Assembly: GCA_041687095.1 (NCBI GenBank)
Contig: JAWLCQ010000145.1
Coordinates: forward strand, 1-13,062
Direction: 5' to 3'
Source: JAWLCQ01 sp041687095
Lineage (GTDB): Bacteria > Planctomycetota > Phycisphaerae > SM23-33
Length of the DNA stretch: 13,062 nucleotides
The stretch's first letter is position 1; every line of letters begins with the position of its first letter. The notes beneath the pieces are model-generated. The model did not search any database, was not told the origin of the DNA, and was given only the letters and a program-made list of their open reading frames with translations. The position numbers and the translations under genes are program-made. This document shows, piece after piece, positions 1-6,046 of the stretch.

Positions 1-26
1 GGGTTCCCACGAGGTCCCGTCTTCCA

Positions 27-121
27 TCTCCCTCGCCCCTACGGGGCTCTATCTCTTTCGGCCTGTACCGGGGGCTCCGCTGCGCTGCGCCCCCGGCTAC
101 TCTCCCTCGCCCCTCCAGGGC
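27..121. repeat. Intergenic repeat: two 21-bp direct copies around a hairpin
   Basis: Positions 27-47 and 101-121 are near-identical 21-bp copies beginning TCTCCCTCGCCCCT and differing only just after that point. Between them lies a hairpin with arms CCGGGGGC at 68-75 and GCCCCCGG at 89-96. The stem extends outward to 65-67 with 98-100 past a single bulged base at 97. No convincing coding potential is seen on either strand before base 299. I infer a dispersed intergenic repeat of the kind common in planctomycete genomes; function is unknown. Confidence 0.6.
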
Positions 122-167
122 GAAGAAGCCGCCTGGGTCCAGGTCGCATCGTGCGGGAAGTCCACGT

Positions 168-231
168 CGAGATGTGTAGAACAACGAGGTCAGGAGACCC
201 CCGTCGCATGCCTATGAGGCAACGCACGCGT
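168..231 (+). repeat. TGTAGAACAACGAGG repeat, copy 1
   Basis: The first 35 bases (168-202) are identical to 5968-6002. A 24-bp part (168-191) also occurs in reverse complement at 5535-5558. It ends in the mini-hairpin GGTC-AGGA-GACC. Relative to the copy at 5968, this one has 17 extra bases (203-219) before the shared 12-mer CAACGCACGCGT (220-231), so the repeat unit is longer than 35 bp. It lies about 70-130 bp upstream of the HEAT-repeat gene. Short ORFs that read through it are not credible genes. Confidence 0.85.
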
Positions 232-298
232 CTGGGCCTTGTGGGCGAGATGCATATCCCTGTCGCAGTCCGGTGTTCCCTTGCGCATAATGGGGGCC

Positions 299-2287
299 AT
301 GGGAGAACTCATCCGATACTTCCGCGAGCACCCCTGGCAGCGGCGGCTGTTCACGAGTTCGGTCGCCTTGACGCTCGGGGCCCTGCTGGGCCTAATGCTG
401 TACCCCCGCGTCCAAACCCACCTGCTCCTGCGCGACCTCGTCAGCCACGATGCCAACGTCCAGTCCGCCGCCTTCCGCCGGGCCGTCCTGGAGGCCCACC
501 GCTCCCCGGACGCGCTCCGACGGCTGGAGGGGGCGATGGACGGCGCGGACGACGCCACCTTCACCGCCATTGTCCGCGTCCTGCGGCGGCTGGGCCGGTT
601 CCACACGCCCGACCGCAACCCCCTGCACATCGACCGCATCCGCGCCCTGGAACTCGCCGGGGGCGACCGCTCGACCGCCCCCCCCGCCGCCGAGTCCCGC
701 CGGCTGCTGCTGGCGACGATCATCCTCTCCGGGCGAGACAACGAGTACATCCGCGCCGCCCTCCGCACCGCCGCCGCCGACCCCGCCCCCCGCGTCCGCG
801 CGCAGGCGGCCGTGCTGGCCGCGAGGCTCCGCGACGCGGACACCCTCCGCACGCTCCTGGGCGACGCCGAGGGCGCCGTCGCCGGCTCGGCCGCCACCGC
901 CGCGGGCTTCGCGGACCTGACCGCCCTCCGCGACCCCATCGTCAACCTGCTGACGTTCGACGGAAACGACCCGGTCCCCGCCATCTCCGGAGCGGCCGCC
1001 GCCCTCGCCCGCCTGGACCCCGAAGGCTCCGCCCCCGCCATCGCCACCGCCCTGCGGAACGCTCCCGACCCGCAACTCCGCGAGCGGTTGCTCCACGTCG
1101 CCTCCCGTGTTCCCCACGACCCCGTACCCGCAACCGTGCTGGACCTGATCCGCTCCACCCCGAACGGGCAGTTCCCGTCGGCGGGGACGCTGCTGGGGGC
1201 GGAAAGGCTCGCGTTGCAGGACGCCGCCCCCGCCGTCCGCACTGTGCTCGGGGCGGCCGTCGCGCAGGACCCGAACCTTCTCGAAGCCCAGGTCCTCACC
1301 GCCCTCCGCGCCGCCGACGCCCTCCGCCTGCCCGCGCGTGACGACGCGAAGGCGATCTGCCACGCCTACTGGAGCCCCCGCTTCCCCCTCATGCTCGAAT
1401 CCGCCGCCCGCGTTCTGGGACGGCAGATCGAGCGGGAGCAATCCGACGATTCACGCGAGGAGGCCCTCACGACCCTCCGCCTCGCCGCCACCTACGCCGC
1501 CCAGCCGGACCCCAACGCCCCGCCCGTCCACACGCCGGTTCCCTCGGCGGCGGCGGCGGTGGGGTTGTGGCTGCTCGATCCGCAGACGGAGTACCTCCGC
1601 CCGGACCCCAACAGCCCGGGCGTGATGAAGCTGGACGCGGAATCGTCGGCCTTCTACGTGCAGTCGGTGGCCTCGCAGGATTCGACCTTGGCGGGCGATT
1701 ACGCGGCGTGGCACATCGGGCGAAGCGGGCGGGCGGAGGCGTTCGGCCTGGGCCTGATGCTGCTGCCCGAGATGTCCGCCCCCCCCGAGCGGCGGGTGTG
1801 GAACAACAACGCCCGCTCTGCGGGAGCGATGCTGCTGGCGCTCAGCGCGCGGACGGAGGAGCAGAAGGCGACGGCCATCGAACGCATCCGCTCGCGCCTG
1901 GAGGGCGGGATCCTGGGCGGGGAGACAGACCCCTACGTCCGCGGGGCGTACCAGTGCGCCCTGCTGATCCTGGGCGAGCGCCAGTACCGCGACGACGTGC
2001 ACGGGCTGCTGCTGACGGGCGGGTTCCCGCAGCGGCGGGCGGGGACGGCGTTGGCGGCGGCGGGCGATGCGGCGCTGCTCGACTGGGCCCTGGCGGACCT
2101 CAACGGCAGCCTCGGGGACGTGGTCTACACGTGCGTGAACGTGGGGCTCGGGGAGGTGCTGGCGGCCGTGGCCCCGCAACTGCCGCGCGTCGAGCCCGCC
2201 GCCGGGGAGGACACGAGGCTATGGCAGGCGAGGATGCTGCAGGACTACTACTGGATCCATCGCGGGTCGGTGGCGATGAAGCGATGA
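299..2287 (+). CDS. Membrane-anchored HEAT-repeat protein
   Basis: A 662-residue protein of unknown function. A short basic N-terminus (RYFREHPWQRR) is followed by one hydrophobic segment at about residues 17-36, which fits a signal anchor with the body outside the cytoplasm. From about residue 45 to 400 it is built of Ala/Leu/Arg-rich helical pairs typical of HEAT-like repeats, for example DPAPRVRAQAAVLAARL and ALRNAPDPQLRERLLHVAS. The last 250 residues are less regular. I chose ATG 299 because the hydrophobic anchor sits at the usual distance from it. ATG 290 and TTG 239 are in-frame alternatives, and no strong Shine-Dalgarno sequence decides between them. The stop overlaps the start of comF, so the two are probably co-transcribed and translationally coupled. 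HEAT folds usually act as protein-binding scaffolds; the partner is unknown. Confidence 0.85.
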   Translation: MGELIRYFREHPWQRRLFTSSVALTLGALLGLMLYPRVQTHLLLRDLVSHDANVQSAAFRRAVLEAHRSPDALRRLEGAMDGADDATFTAIVRVLRRLGRFHTPDRNPLHIDRIRALELAGGDRSTAPPAAESRRLLLATIILSGRDNEYIRAALRTAAADPAPRVRAQAAVLAARLRDADTLRTLLGDAEGAVAGSAATAAGFADLTALRDPIVNLLTFDGNDPVPAISGAAAALARLDPEGSAPAIATALRNAPDPQLRERLLHVASRVPHDPVPATVLDLIRSTPNGQFPSAGTLLGAERLALQDAAPAVRTVLGAAVAQDPNLLEAQVLTALRAADALRLPARDDAKAICHAYWSPRFPLMLESAARVLGRQIEREQSDDSREEALTTLRLAATYAAQPDPNAPPVHTPVPSAAAAVGLWLLDPQTEYLRPDPNSPGVMKLDAESSAFYVQSVASQDSTLAGDYAAWHIGRSGRAEAFGLGLMLLPEMSAPPERRVWNNNARSAGAMLLALSARTEEQKATAIERIRSRLEGGILGGETDPYVRGAYQCALLILGERQYRDDVHGLLLTGGFPQRRAGTALAAAGDAALLDWALADLNGSLGDVVYTCVNVGLGEVLAAVAPQLPRVEPAAGEDTRLWQARMLQDYYWIHRGSVAMKR

Positions 2288-3111
2288 CGGTGCTGCGTTC
2301 GACGGTATCCAGCGTGCTGCACGGGGCGGTGGACCTGCTGTTCCCCGACGTCTGCACCGGCTGCGATTCCGCCGTCACCGACACGACGGGCCTGTGCGGG
2401 GCGTGCGAGGTGAAGCTGCTGTCGCTCATCGCCCTGCCCGCGTGCCCGCGGTGCGGTTCCACGCTGGGCCCGCACGTTCCCGCGCGGGAGGACGGATGCG
2501 GAAACTGCCCCCACCCCCTGCCGCGTTTCGCCCGCGTGCATCGCCTGGGGCCGTACGCCCCCCCGCTGCGGCGGATCGTGCAGGACATCAAGTACCGCCG
2601 CAGCGTCGCCCTGCTCCGCCGCCTCTCCGCCCTGCTCGCGGAGCGCCTCCGCACGCAGGAGTACGCCGACGCGAGGACCCCGGACGCGGCCGCTGGCGTG
2701 CTCGATCCCGATGCCCCCCTGCCCCCGCCCTTCGATGTCGTGCTCTCCGTGCCCATGCACTGGCGGCGGCGGCTGGTGCGGGGGTTCGACCACGCGGCGC
2801 TGCTCGCCGACGCCCTCGCCCGCGAGCTTCGCCTGCCCCTGGGGGACGACCTGGTCCGCACCCGCCCCACGCCCCCGCAGGTGCATCTGCCTCGCACCCG
2901 TCGCCTGGAGAACGTCCGCAACGCCTTCGCCCTCCGCCGCCGCAGCGATCTCACCGGCGCCCGCGTGCTGCTGGTCGACGACGTCACCACCACCGGGGCG
3001 ACCGCCGGCGAGTGCGCCCGCACGCTCCTCAACGGCCGGGCCGCCCGCGTCACCCTCGCCGTCCTCGCCAAGGCCGAATCGCCCGTCGCCTACACCGAGG
3101 GGTGGCGTTAA
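2284..3111 (+). CDS. comF: ComF-family phosphoribosyltransferase-like protein
   Basis: A 275-residue protein of normal ComF length. Residues 24-75 carry four CxxC pairs (24/27, 38/41, 54/57, 72/75), the N-terminal zinc-binding region of the family. After a central helical part comes RGFDHAALLA, matching the family RGFNQ..LA motif, then LPRTRRLENVRNAF. The PRPP-binding signature VLLVDDVTTTGAT is at 228-240. Known members are ComF/ComFC, a cytoplasmic partner of the ComFA helicase needed for natural transformation in Gram-positive bacteria, and GntX/YhgH in enterobacteria. The substrate is unknown here. The ATG lies within the stop of the HEAT-repeat gene (ATGA), which fixes the start and indicates coupling. 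Its 3' end faces ybeY across a hairpin. The family call is firm; a role in DNA uptake cannot be claimed from this window. Confidence 0.93.
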   Translation: MTVLRSTVSSVLHGAVDLLFPDVCTGCDSAVTDTTGLCGACEVKLLSLIALPACPRCGSTLGPHVPAREDGCGNCPHPLPRFARVHRLGPYAPPLRRIVQDIKYRRSVALLRRLSALLAERLRTQEYADARTPDAAAGVLDPDAPLPPPFDVVLSVPMHWRRRLVRGFDHAALLADALARELRLPLGDDLVRTRPTPPQVHLPRTRRLENVRNAFALRRRSDLTGARVLLVDDVTTTGATAGECARTLLNGRAARVTLAVLAKAESPVAYTEGWR

Positions 3112-3112
3112 G

Positions 3113-3250
3113 AGGCTGTTTCAAGAACCGGGTTCCACCGCAAAGAACGCGAAGATCGCAAAGGAGATGGGGTGTAGACAAAGGGAAGTCCACTCCCCCT
3201 TCGGTCTTTGCGACCGTTGCGGTGATTTCTGAAACAGTCGCTAACAGCCT
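3113..3250. repeat. Long imperfect hairpin between convergent comF and ybeY
   Basis: The outer arms AGGCTGTT (3113-3120) and AACAGCCT (3243-3250) are perfect complements. Next inward, CTGTTTCA pairs with TGAAACAG, and ACCGCAA and TCGCAAAG (within 3137-3162) pair with CTTTGCGA and TTGCGGT (within 3212-3224). The tip is formed by GGGGTGTAGAC against GTCCACTCCCC with two mismatches. The left arm contains the CGCAAAGA-type short repeat found between genes in many planctomycete genomes. It may act as a bidirectional terminator for comF and ybeY. It overlaps the last codons of ybeY. Confidence 0.7.
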
Positions 3251-3687
3251 TTCAGGAACGCCTCCAGCAGTTCCTCCTCGCGAGCGTGCATGCGGACGGC
3301 CCCGCGGACGCTGTGGTCCTCGTAGCCCATCAGGTGCAGCAGCCCGTGCACGACGTAGAGCATGAGTTCGCGCGAGGGGCGGACGCTGCGAAGCTTCGCC
3401 TGCTCCACCGCCACGTCCCCGCAGACCACCAGTTGGGCGGTGACGCCCTGCTCCCCCGAGTCGCTCAGGTCCCAACTGATGACGTCGGTGGGGTCCGACC
3501 GGTGCAGCCACTGGCGGTTGACCGCGACGATCTCCTCGCGGGAGACGACGGCGAGGTCGACCTCGCGGAGGCGGACGCCCTCCTGGTGGGCGACGTAGGC
3601 GACGAGGGCGGCGATGCGCTTGCGCGGCACGCGGAGGGCGGACTGCGTGGACGAGATCCGCACGGTGGGTGGCATGTGCTTGCTCAT
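3241..3687 (-). CDS. ybeY: Endoribonuclease YbeY (rRNA maturation factor)
   Basis: A 148-residue protein of typical YbeY length. Family hallmarks are TDVISWDLSD (67-76), GDVAV (90-94) and the zinc motif HGLLHLMGYEDH (114-125). YbeY is a cytoplasmic metal-dependent single-strand RNase that takes part in 16S rRNA 3' end maturation and 70S ribosome quality control. The usual motif is H-x3-H-x5-H. Here H114 and H118 are followed by D124 at the usual third position and H125 one residue later. The start is ATG 3687; ATG 3675 (residue 5) is an alternative. It is usually found next to phoH and a 7TM-HD gene. Here both are on the same strand but more than 2.3 kb upstream, beyond an opposite-strand gene, so it probably needs its own promoter in the 48-bp divergent gap at 3688-3735. 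The last codons lie inside the adjoining hairpin. Confidence 0.93.
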   Translation of the reverse strand: MSKHMPPTVRISSTQSALRVPRKRIAALVAYVAHQEGVRLREVDLAVVSREEIVAVNRQWLHRSDPTDVISWDLSDSGEQGVTAQLVVCGDVAVEQAKLRSVRPSRELMLYVVHGLLHLMGYEDHSVRGAVRMHAREEELLEAFLKGC

Positions 3688-3735
3688 GCGGGAATCGTAG
3701 CACGCAACGCTCGCGTTCGGTAGAGGGAGGGGTCT

Positions 3736-5274
3736 ATGGATACGCAACACGAGCGGAGTCACGATCGGCTCCCCTTCGACACGCCCGAGCTTCAGGATCC
3801 GCGGGCGCGGCGGACGGTGCGCGCCCTCCGCATCGCCGCCTATGCCCTGCTGGGGGTGGCGGTGCTGATCCCGGCGGTGCAGTTCCAGACCCGCACGATG
3901 CGGAACGAGCGGCGGGGCCTGAAGTTCGACGCGCAGTATGGGCGCCTCAGTGCGGAGGAGTTGGCGGAGCGCGGCCTGCAGCGGCCGAAGCACACGCTCG
4001 GGGCCATCGGCCGCTGGCGCAAGGCCATCCAGCCCTTCTGGGAAGGGGAGAACATCTACCTCCCCTTCGACGACGCCGCGCCCGACGGCCCGTTCCTCCA
4101 CCCCAACACGCCCTTCGTGGTCCTGCTGCTCTCGCCCTTCGCCCTCCTGCCGGTATGGGCGATGGCGGCGGCGTGGAACCTGGCCAAGATCGCCGCCTAC
4201 CTCGGCACGCTCCTGCTCGCCGCCGCCGTCTGCAACCACCGCGGGAAGCGCATGCCCGACTGGGTCCTGGGCCTGGGGGCCCTGTGGACCCTCCTCCTCG
4301 TCGTCAGCGACATCCAGCACGGGAACACCAACGTCTTCGTCCTGCTGTTCATCGTGCTGCACGTGTGGCTGTACCGCCGGGGCCGGGACCTGGCCGCCGC
4401 GTCCGCCCTCGCCCTCGCCATCTGCCTGAAGATGACGCCCGCCCTGTTCCTGCTGTACTGGGCGTACCAGCGGAACGGGAAGCTCCTGCTGGGGACGGTG
4501 CTGGGGCTGGCGGCCTTCATCGGCGTGATCCCACTCGTCGCCCTGGGCCCCGACCGCTACGTCGAGTTCACGGGCGCCTGGTACGAGCACCTCATCCGCC
4601 CCGGGCTGCTCAAGGGCGCGTGGTATCCGGCCCACATCAACCAGTCCATCTCCGGGGTCTTCAGCCGCTACTTCCTCCCCGAACCCGCCCCCGGGGGCAA
4701 CATCTTCTGGAACCCCGACGACACCCCCTACGCCCTGCAGAAGCAGTTCGGATGGATCACGCTCGTCCCGCTGTCGGAGGCGGCCGTCAAGATGCTCCTC
4801 CGCGCCGCCCAACTGCTCGTCGTGGGGGTGCTGGCGTGGGCGATCGGCTGGCGGAAGCTGCCCCGCGACGACGCGCGGCGCGGGCTGCACTGGGGTCTGG
4901 TGACGATCGCGATGCTCCTGCTGAACCAGCGGACGTGGGACCACCACGCGGCCATCCTGCTTCTGGCGGGGGTGGCGATCTGGTACGCCATCGCCTTCGG
5001 GCGCCTGGGGCGAACGACGCGCGCCGCGGCCTTCGCCCTGATGATGCTCGCCGGGCCGATGGTCTGGCTCAACGGGACGGCGACGTTCAGCGTGGTTGCC
5101 CGGCTCACCGGGCACTCCTCCGACACCGCCGAGCACTGGGCGAACGTCTTTGAGGCGTACGGCCCGGACTTCTACTTCTTCCTCCTGCTCCTCGCGGTCG
5201 GGGTGGTGCTGTCCGTGGCCCTGCGGAAACACCCCGACCCCTACGCCGACGAGCGGCAGCGGCTGGGGACGTAG
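3736..5274 (+). CDS. GT87-type (DUF2029) integral membrane glycosyltransferase
   Basis: A 512-residue polytopic membrane protein with about ten hydrophobic segments, the first near residues 33-50 and the last near 479-496. It carries typical GT87/DUF2029 features: HPNTPFVVLLLSP (122-134), QHGNTN (194-199) in the position of the usual GQ.N motif, LKMTPALFLLYW (231-242), HINQSISG (300-307) and TWDHH (400-404). Known members are polyprenyl-phosphate-dependent mannosyl- or arabinosyltransferases that act on the outer face of the cytoplasmic membrane. The sugar and acceptor here are unknown. The start is supported by AGGGAGGGG five to thirteen bases upstream. It is divergent from ybeY and convergent with pgpH. 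Its last 50 bases contain a 27-bp stretch repeated exactly at 6016-6042. Confidence 0.85.
   Translation: MDTQHERSHDRLPFDTPELQDPRARRTVRALRIAAYALLGVAVLIPAVQFQTRTMRNERRGLKFDAQYGRLSAEELAERGLQRPKHTLGAIGRWRKAIQPFWEGENIYLPFDDAAPDGPFLHPNTPFVVLLLSPFALLPVWAMAAAWNLAKIAAYLGTLLLAAAVCNHRGKRMPDWVLGLGALWTLLLVVSDIQHGNTNVFVLLFIVLHVWLYRRGRDLAAASALALAICLKMTPALFLLYWAYQRNGKLLLGTVLGLAAFIGVIPLVALGPDRYVEFTGAWYEHLIRPGLLKGAWYPAHINQSISGVFSRYFLPEPAPGGNIFWNPDDTPYALQKQFGWITLVPLSEAAVKMLLRAAQLLVVGVLAWAIGWRKLPRDDARRGLHWGLVTIAMLLLNQRTWDHHAAILLLAGVAIWYAIAFGRLGRTTRAAAFALMMLAGPMVWLNGTATFSVVARLTGHSSDTAEHWANVFEAYGPDFYFFLLLLAVGVVLSVALRKHPDPYADERQRLGT
5225..5251 (+). repeat. 27-bp direct repeat, left copy (inside glycosyltransferase 3' end)
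   Basis: Exactly 27 bases starting GGAAACACCCCGACCCCTAC are identical to 6016-6042; identity stops abruptly on both sides. This copy encodes part of the C-terminus of the glycosyltransferase (KHPDPYAD). Together the two copies bracket the gene-free repeat block. Confidence 0.95.
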
Positions 5275-5337
5275 GCCGCACAGAGCATAGAGGGCACAGA
5301 ACGTAGCGTGTGCAGATGCCGCCGCCTCACGCGCCTG

Positions 5338-5363
5338 CGTCATGGGTCTCCTGACCCGTGGCG
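5338..5363. repeat. Hairpin with TCCT loop (first of a pair)
   Basis: Arms 5338-5348 and 5353-5363 form an 11-bp stem around the loop TCCT, with two G-T (G-U) pairs and no mismatch. The core is GGGTC-TCCT-GACCC. It lies 64 bp after the glycosyltransferase stop and could aid transcription termination, though no T-run follows. Confidence 0.8.
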
Positions 5364-5371
5364 CGCGTCTG

Positions 5372-5397
5372 CGCCGGGGGTCTCCTGACCCCCGGCG
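5372..5397. repeat. Hairpin with TCCT loop (second of a pair)
   Basis: Arms 5372-5382 and 5387-5397 are a perfect 11-bp inverted repeat (CGCCGGGGGTC and its complement) around the same TCCT loop as the hairpin 34 bp upstream. The stem sequence outside the shared GGGTC differs, so pairing and loop are kept while the stem varies. Confidence 0.85.
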
Positions 5398-5519
5398 TCC
5401 GGGAAGGGCGAGGGATGCCTCCGCGTCAGCGTCGCTGGAGCGCCCCCTTCGCGGCGGGAACCGCCGCGATCAAAGCGCCGCCATAACGCTGCCGCGGAAG
5501 CGTTCCGCTCGTTCCGAGA

Positions 5520-5558
5520 CGTTGGGGGGCAGGAGACCTCGTTGTTCTACACATCTCG
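5520..5558 (-). repeat. TGTAGAACAACGAGG repeat, copy 2 (outer inverted repeat, left)
   Basis: This is the reverse complement of copy 3 (5968-6006). Bases 5535-5558 match over 24 bp and the outer end CGTTGGGGG (5520-5528) matches CCCCCAACG (5998-6006). Between these two parts the small loop segment is inverted: on this strand it reads CAGGAGA where copies 1 and 3 would read TCTCCTG. Confidence 0.85.
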
Positions 5559-5646
5559 GCCTCTCCGCCCCCACCGGGCCGGTCCGCACTGGCGTGGGGA
5601 GAAGGCATCGATGCGCGATCCGATAAGGGGAGGGAGGGCCGGTTGC

Positions 5647-5774
5647 CCGCCCCCTCCCGGGCTCGTCCCGGGGGAGCGAAGGTTTCTAAGCTAGCCGGCG
5701 CCCTGGCCCCTCTTTCCTGCTGTTTCTTCTTCTTTTCGCGCCCACCGGCTTCACGCCGGTGGAGCGAAGCTTTC
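5647..5774 (-). repeat. Inner inverted-repeat array, left arm (two units)
   Basis: It holds two repeat units in reverse orientation. Unit A (5647-5700) contains, on the minus strand, GCTAGCTTAGAAACCTTCGC, then a stem CCCGGG/CCCGGG, then a G-rich tail. Unit D (5737-5774) has only the later part: GAAAGCTTCGCTCC and a perfect 8-bp stem CCACCGGC/GCCGGTGG (5743-5750 and 5756-5763). Between the units is a CTTCTTCTTTT tract (5726-5736) that mirrors the GAAGAAGAAG tract of the right arm. Confidence 0.8.
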
Positions 5775-5788
5775 ACGCCCTCGGAGCC

Positions 5789-5924
5789 CGCCGGAGCTTA
5801 GAAACCTTCGCTCCACCCGGACAAGCCGGGCGGGGGCGGAAAGAAGAAGAAGAAGTGAGGGTGGAGCGCCGCCGGCTAGCTTAGAAACCTTCGCTCCGCC
5901 GGGGCAAGCCCGCCGGGGGCGGGG
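5789..5924 (+). repeat. Inner inverted-repeat array, right arm (two units)
   Basis: Unit B (5789-5839) and unit C (5870-5924) both contain TTAGAAACCTTCGCTCC followed by a short stem-loop and GGGGGCGG. They are separated by GAAGAAGAAGAAG, mirroring the left arm. The innermost arms, 5758-5774 and 5801-5817, match over 17 bp with one mismatch. The stems differ in sequence between units, but the loop (ACAAG, GCAAG, ACGAG) is similar. Confidence 0.8.
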
Positions 5925-5967
5925 ACGCTGCCCGGACTGTCGAAGAAGCGAGCAACGAGCCGCACGC

Positions 5968-6006
5968 CGAGATGTGTAGAACAACGAGGTCAGGAGACCC
6001 CCAACG
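5968..6006 (+). repeat. TGTAGAACAACGAGG repeat, copy 3 (outer inverted repeat, right)
   Basis: Bases 5968-6002 are identical to copy 1 at 168-202, and the following CAACGCACGCGT (6002-6013) also matches copy 1 after a 17-base gap there. With copy 2 it forms 39-bp inverted ends of a 487-bp nested palindrome. It lies 41 bp past the pgpH stop. Confidence 0.88.
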
Positions 6007-6015
6007 CACGCGTTT

Positions 6016-6042
6016 GGAAACACCCCGACCCCTACGCCGACG
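6016..6042 (+). repeat. 27-bp direct repeat, right copy
   Basis: Identical over 27 bases to 5225-5251 and in the same orientation, although the genes on either side run in opposite directions. It lies five bases from the pgpH stop codon and is not part of any gene here. It looks like a stray piece of the glycosyltransferase 3' end. Confidence 0.95.
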
Positions 6043-6046
6043 CGTA

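Larger units (their letters stand above)
5275..6046. other. Gene-free repeat block between convergent genes
   Basis: I find no credible gene in these 772 bases on either strand. The open frames that cross it are GC-rich shadows. In order it holds a CACAGAG-type short repeat (5278-5302), two TCCT-loop hairpins (5338-5397), an assortment of small palindromes (5449-5520), an outer inverted repeat (5520-5558 and 5968-6006), an inner two-unit inverted repeat (5647-5924), and the right copy of a 27-bp direct repeat (6016-6042). Confidence 0.85.

Noticed and set aside
171..202. Short peptide MCRTTRSGDP recurring at repeat copies, considered as a small protein family
   Set aside because: The peptide recurs because the DNA repeat recurs. 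The frames diverge outside the repeat and lack consistent ribosome-binding sites.
284..290. GCATAAT as a -10 box for the HEAT-repeat gene
   Set aside because: No -35 match at proper spacing, and transcription from it would begin at or after the chosen start codon.
239..298. TTG 239 as start of the HEAT-repeat protein
   Set aside because: It would add 20 residues before the basic segment and membrane anchor, with no ribosome-binding site. ATG 299 or 290 is more likely.
151..1341. A 396-codon plus-strand frame overlapping the HEAT-repeat gene
   Set aside because: It is an Arg/Pro-rich shadow frame typical of high-GC DNA, with no motif, and it overlaps a well-supported gene in another frame.
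5647..5924. CRISPR array
   Set aside because: The repeats are inverted, of unequal length and irregularly spaced, each contains a hairpin, there are no uniform spacers, and no cas gene is present.
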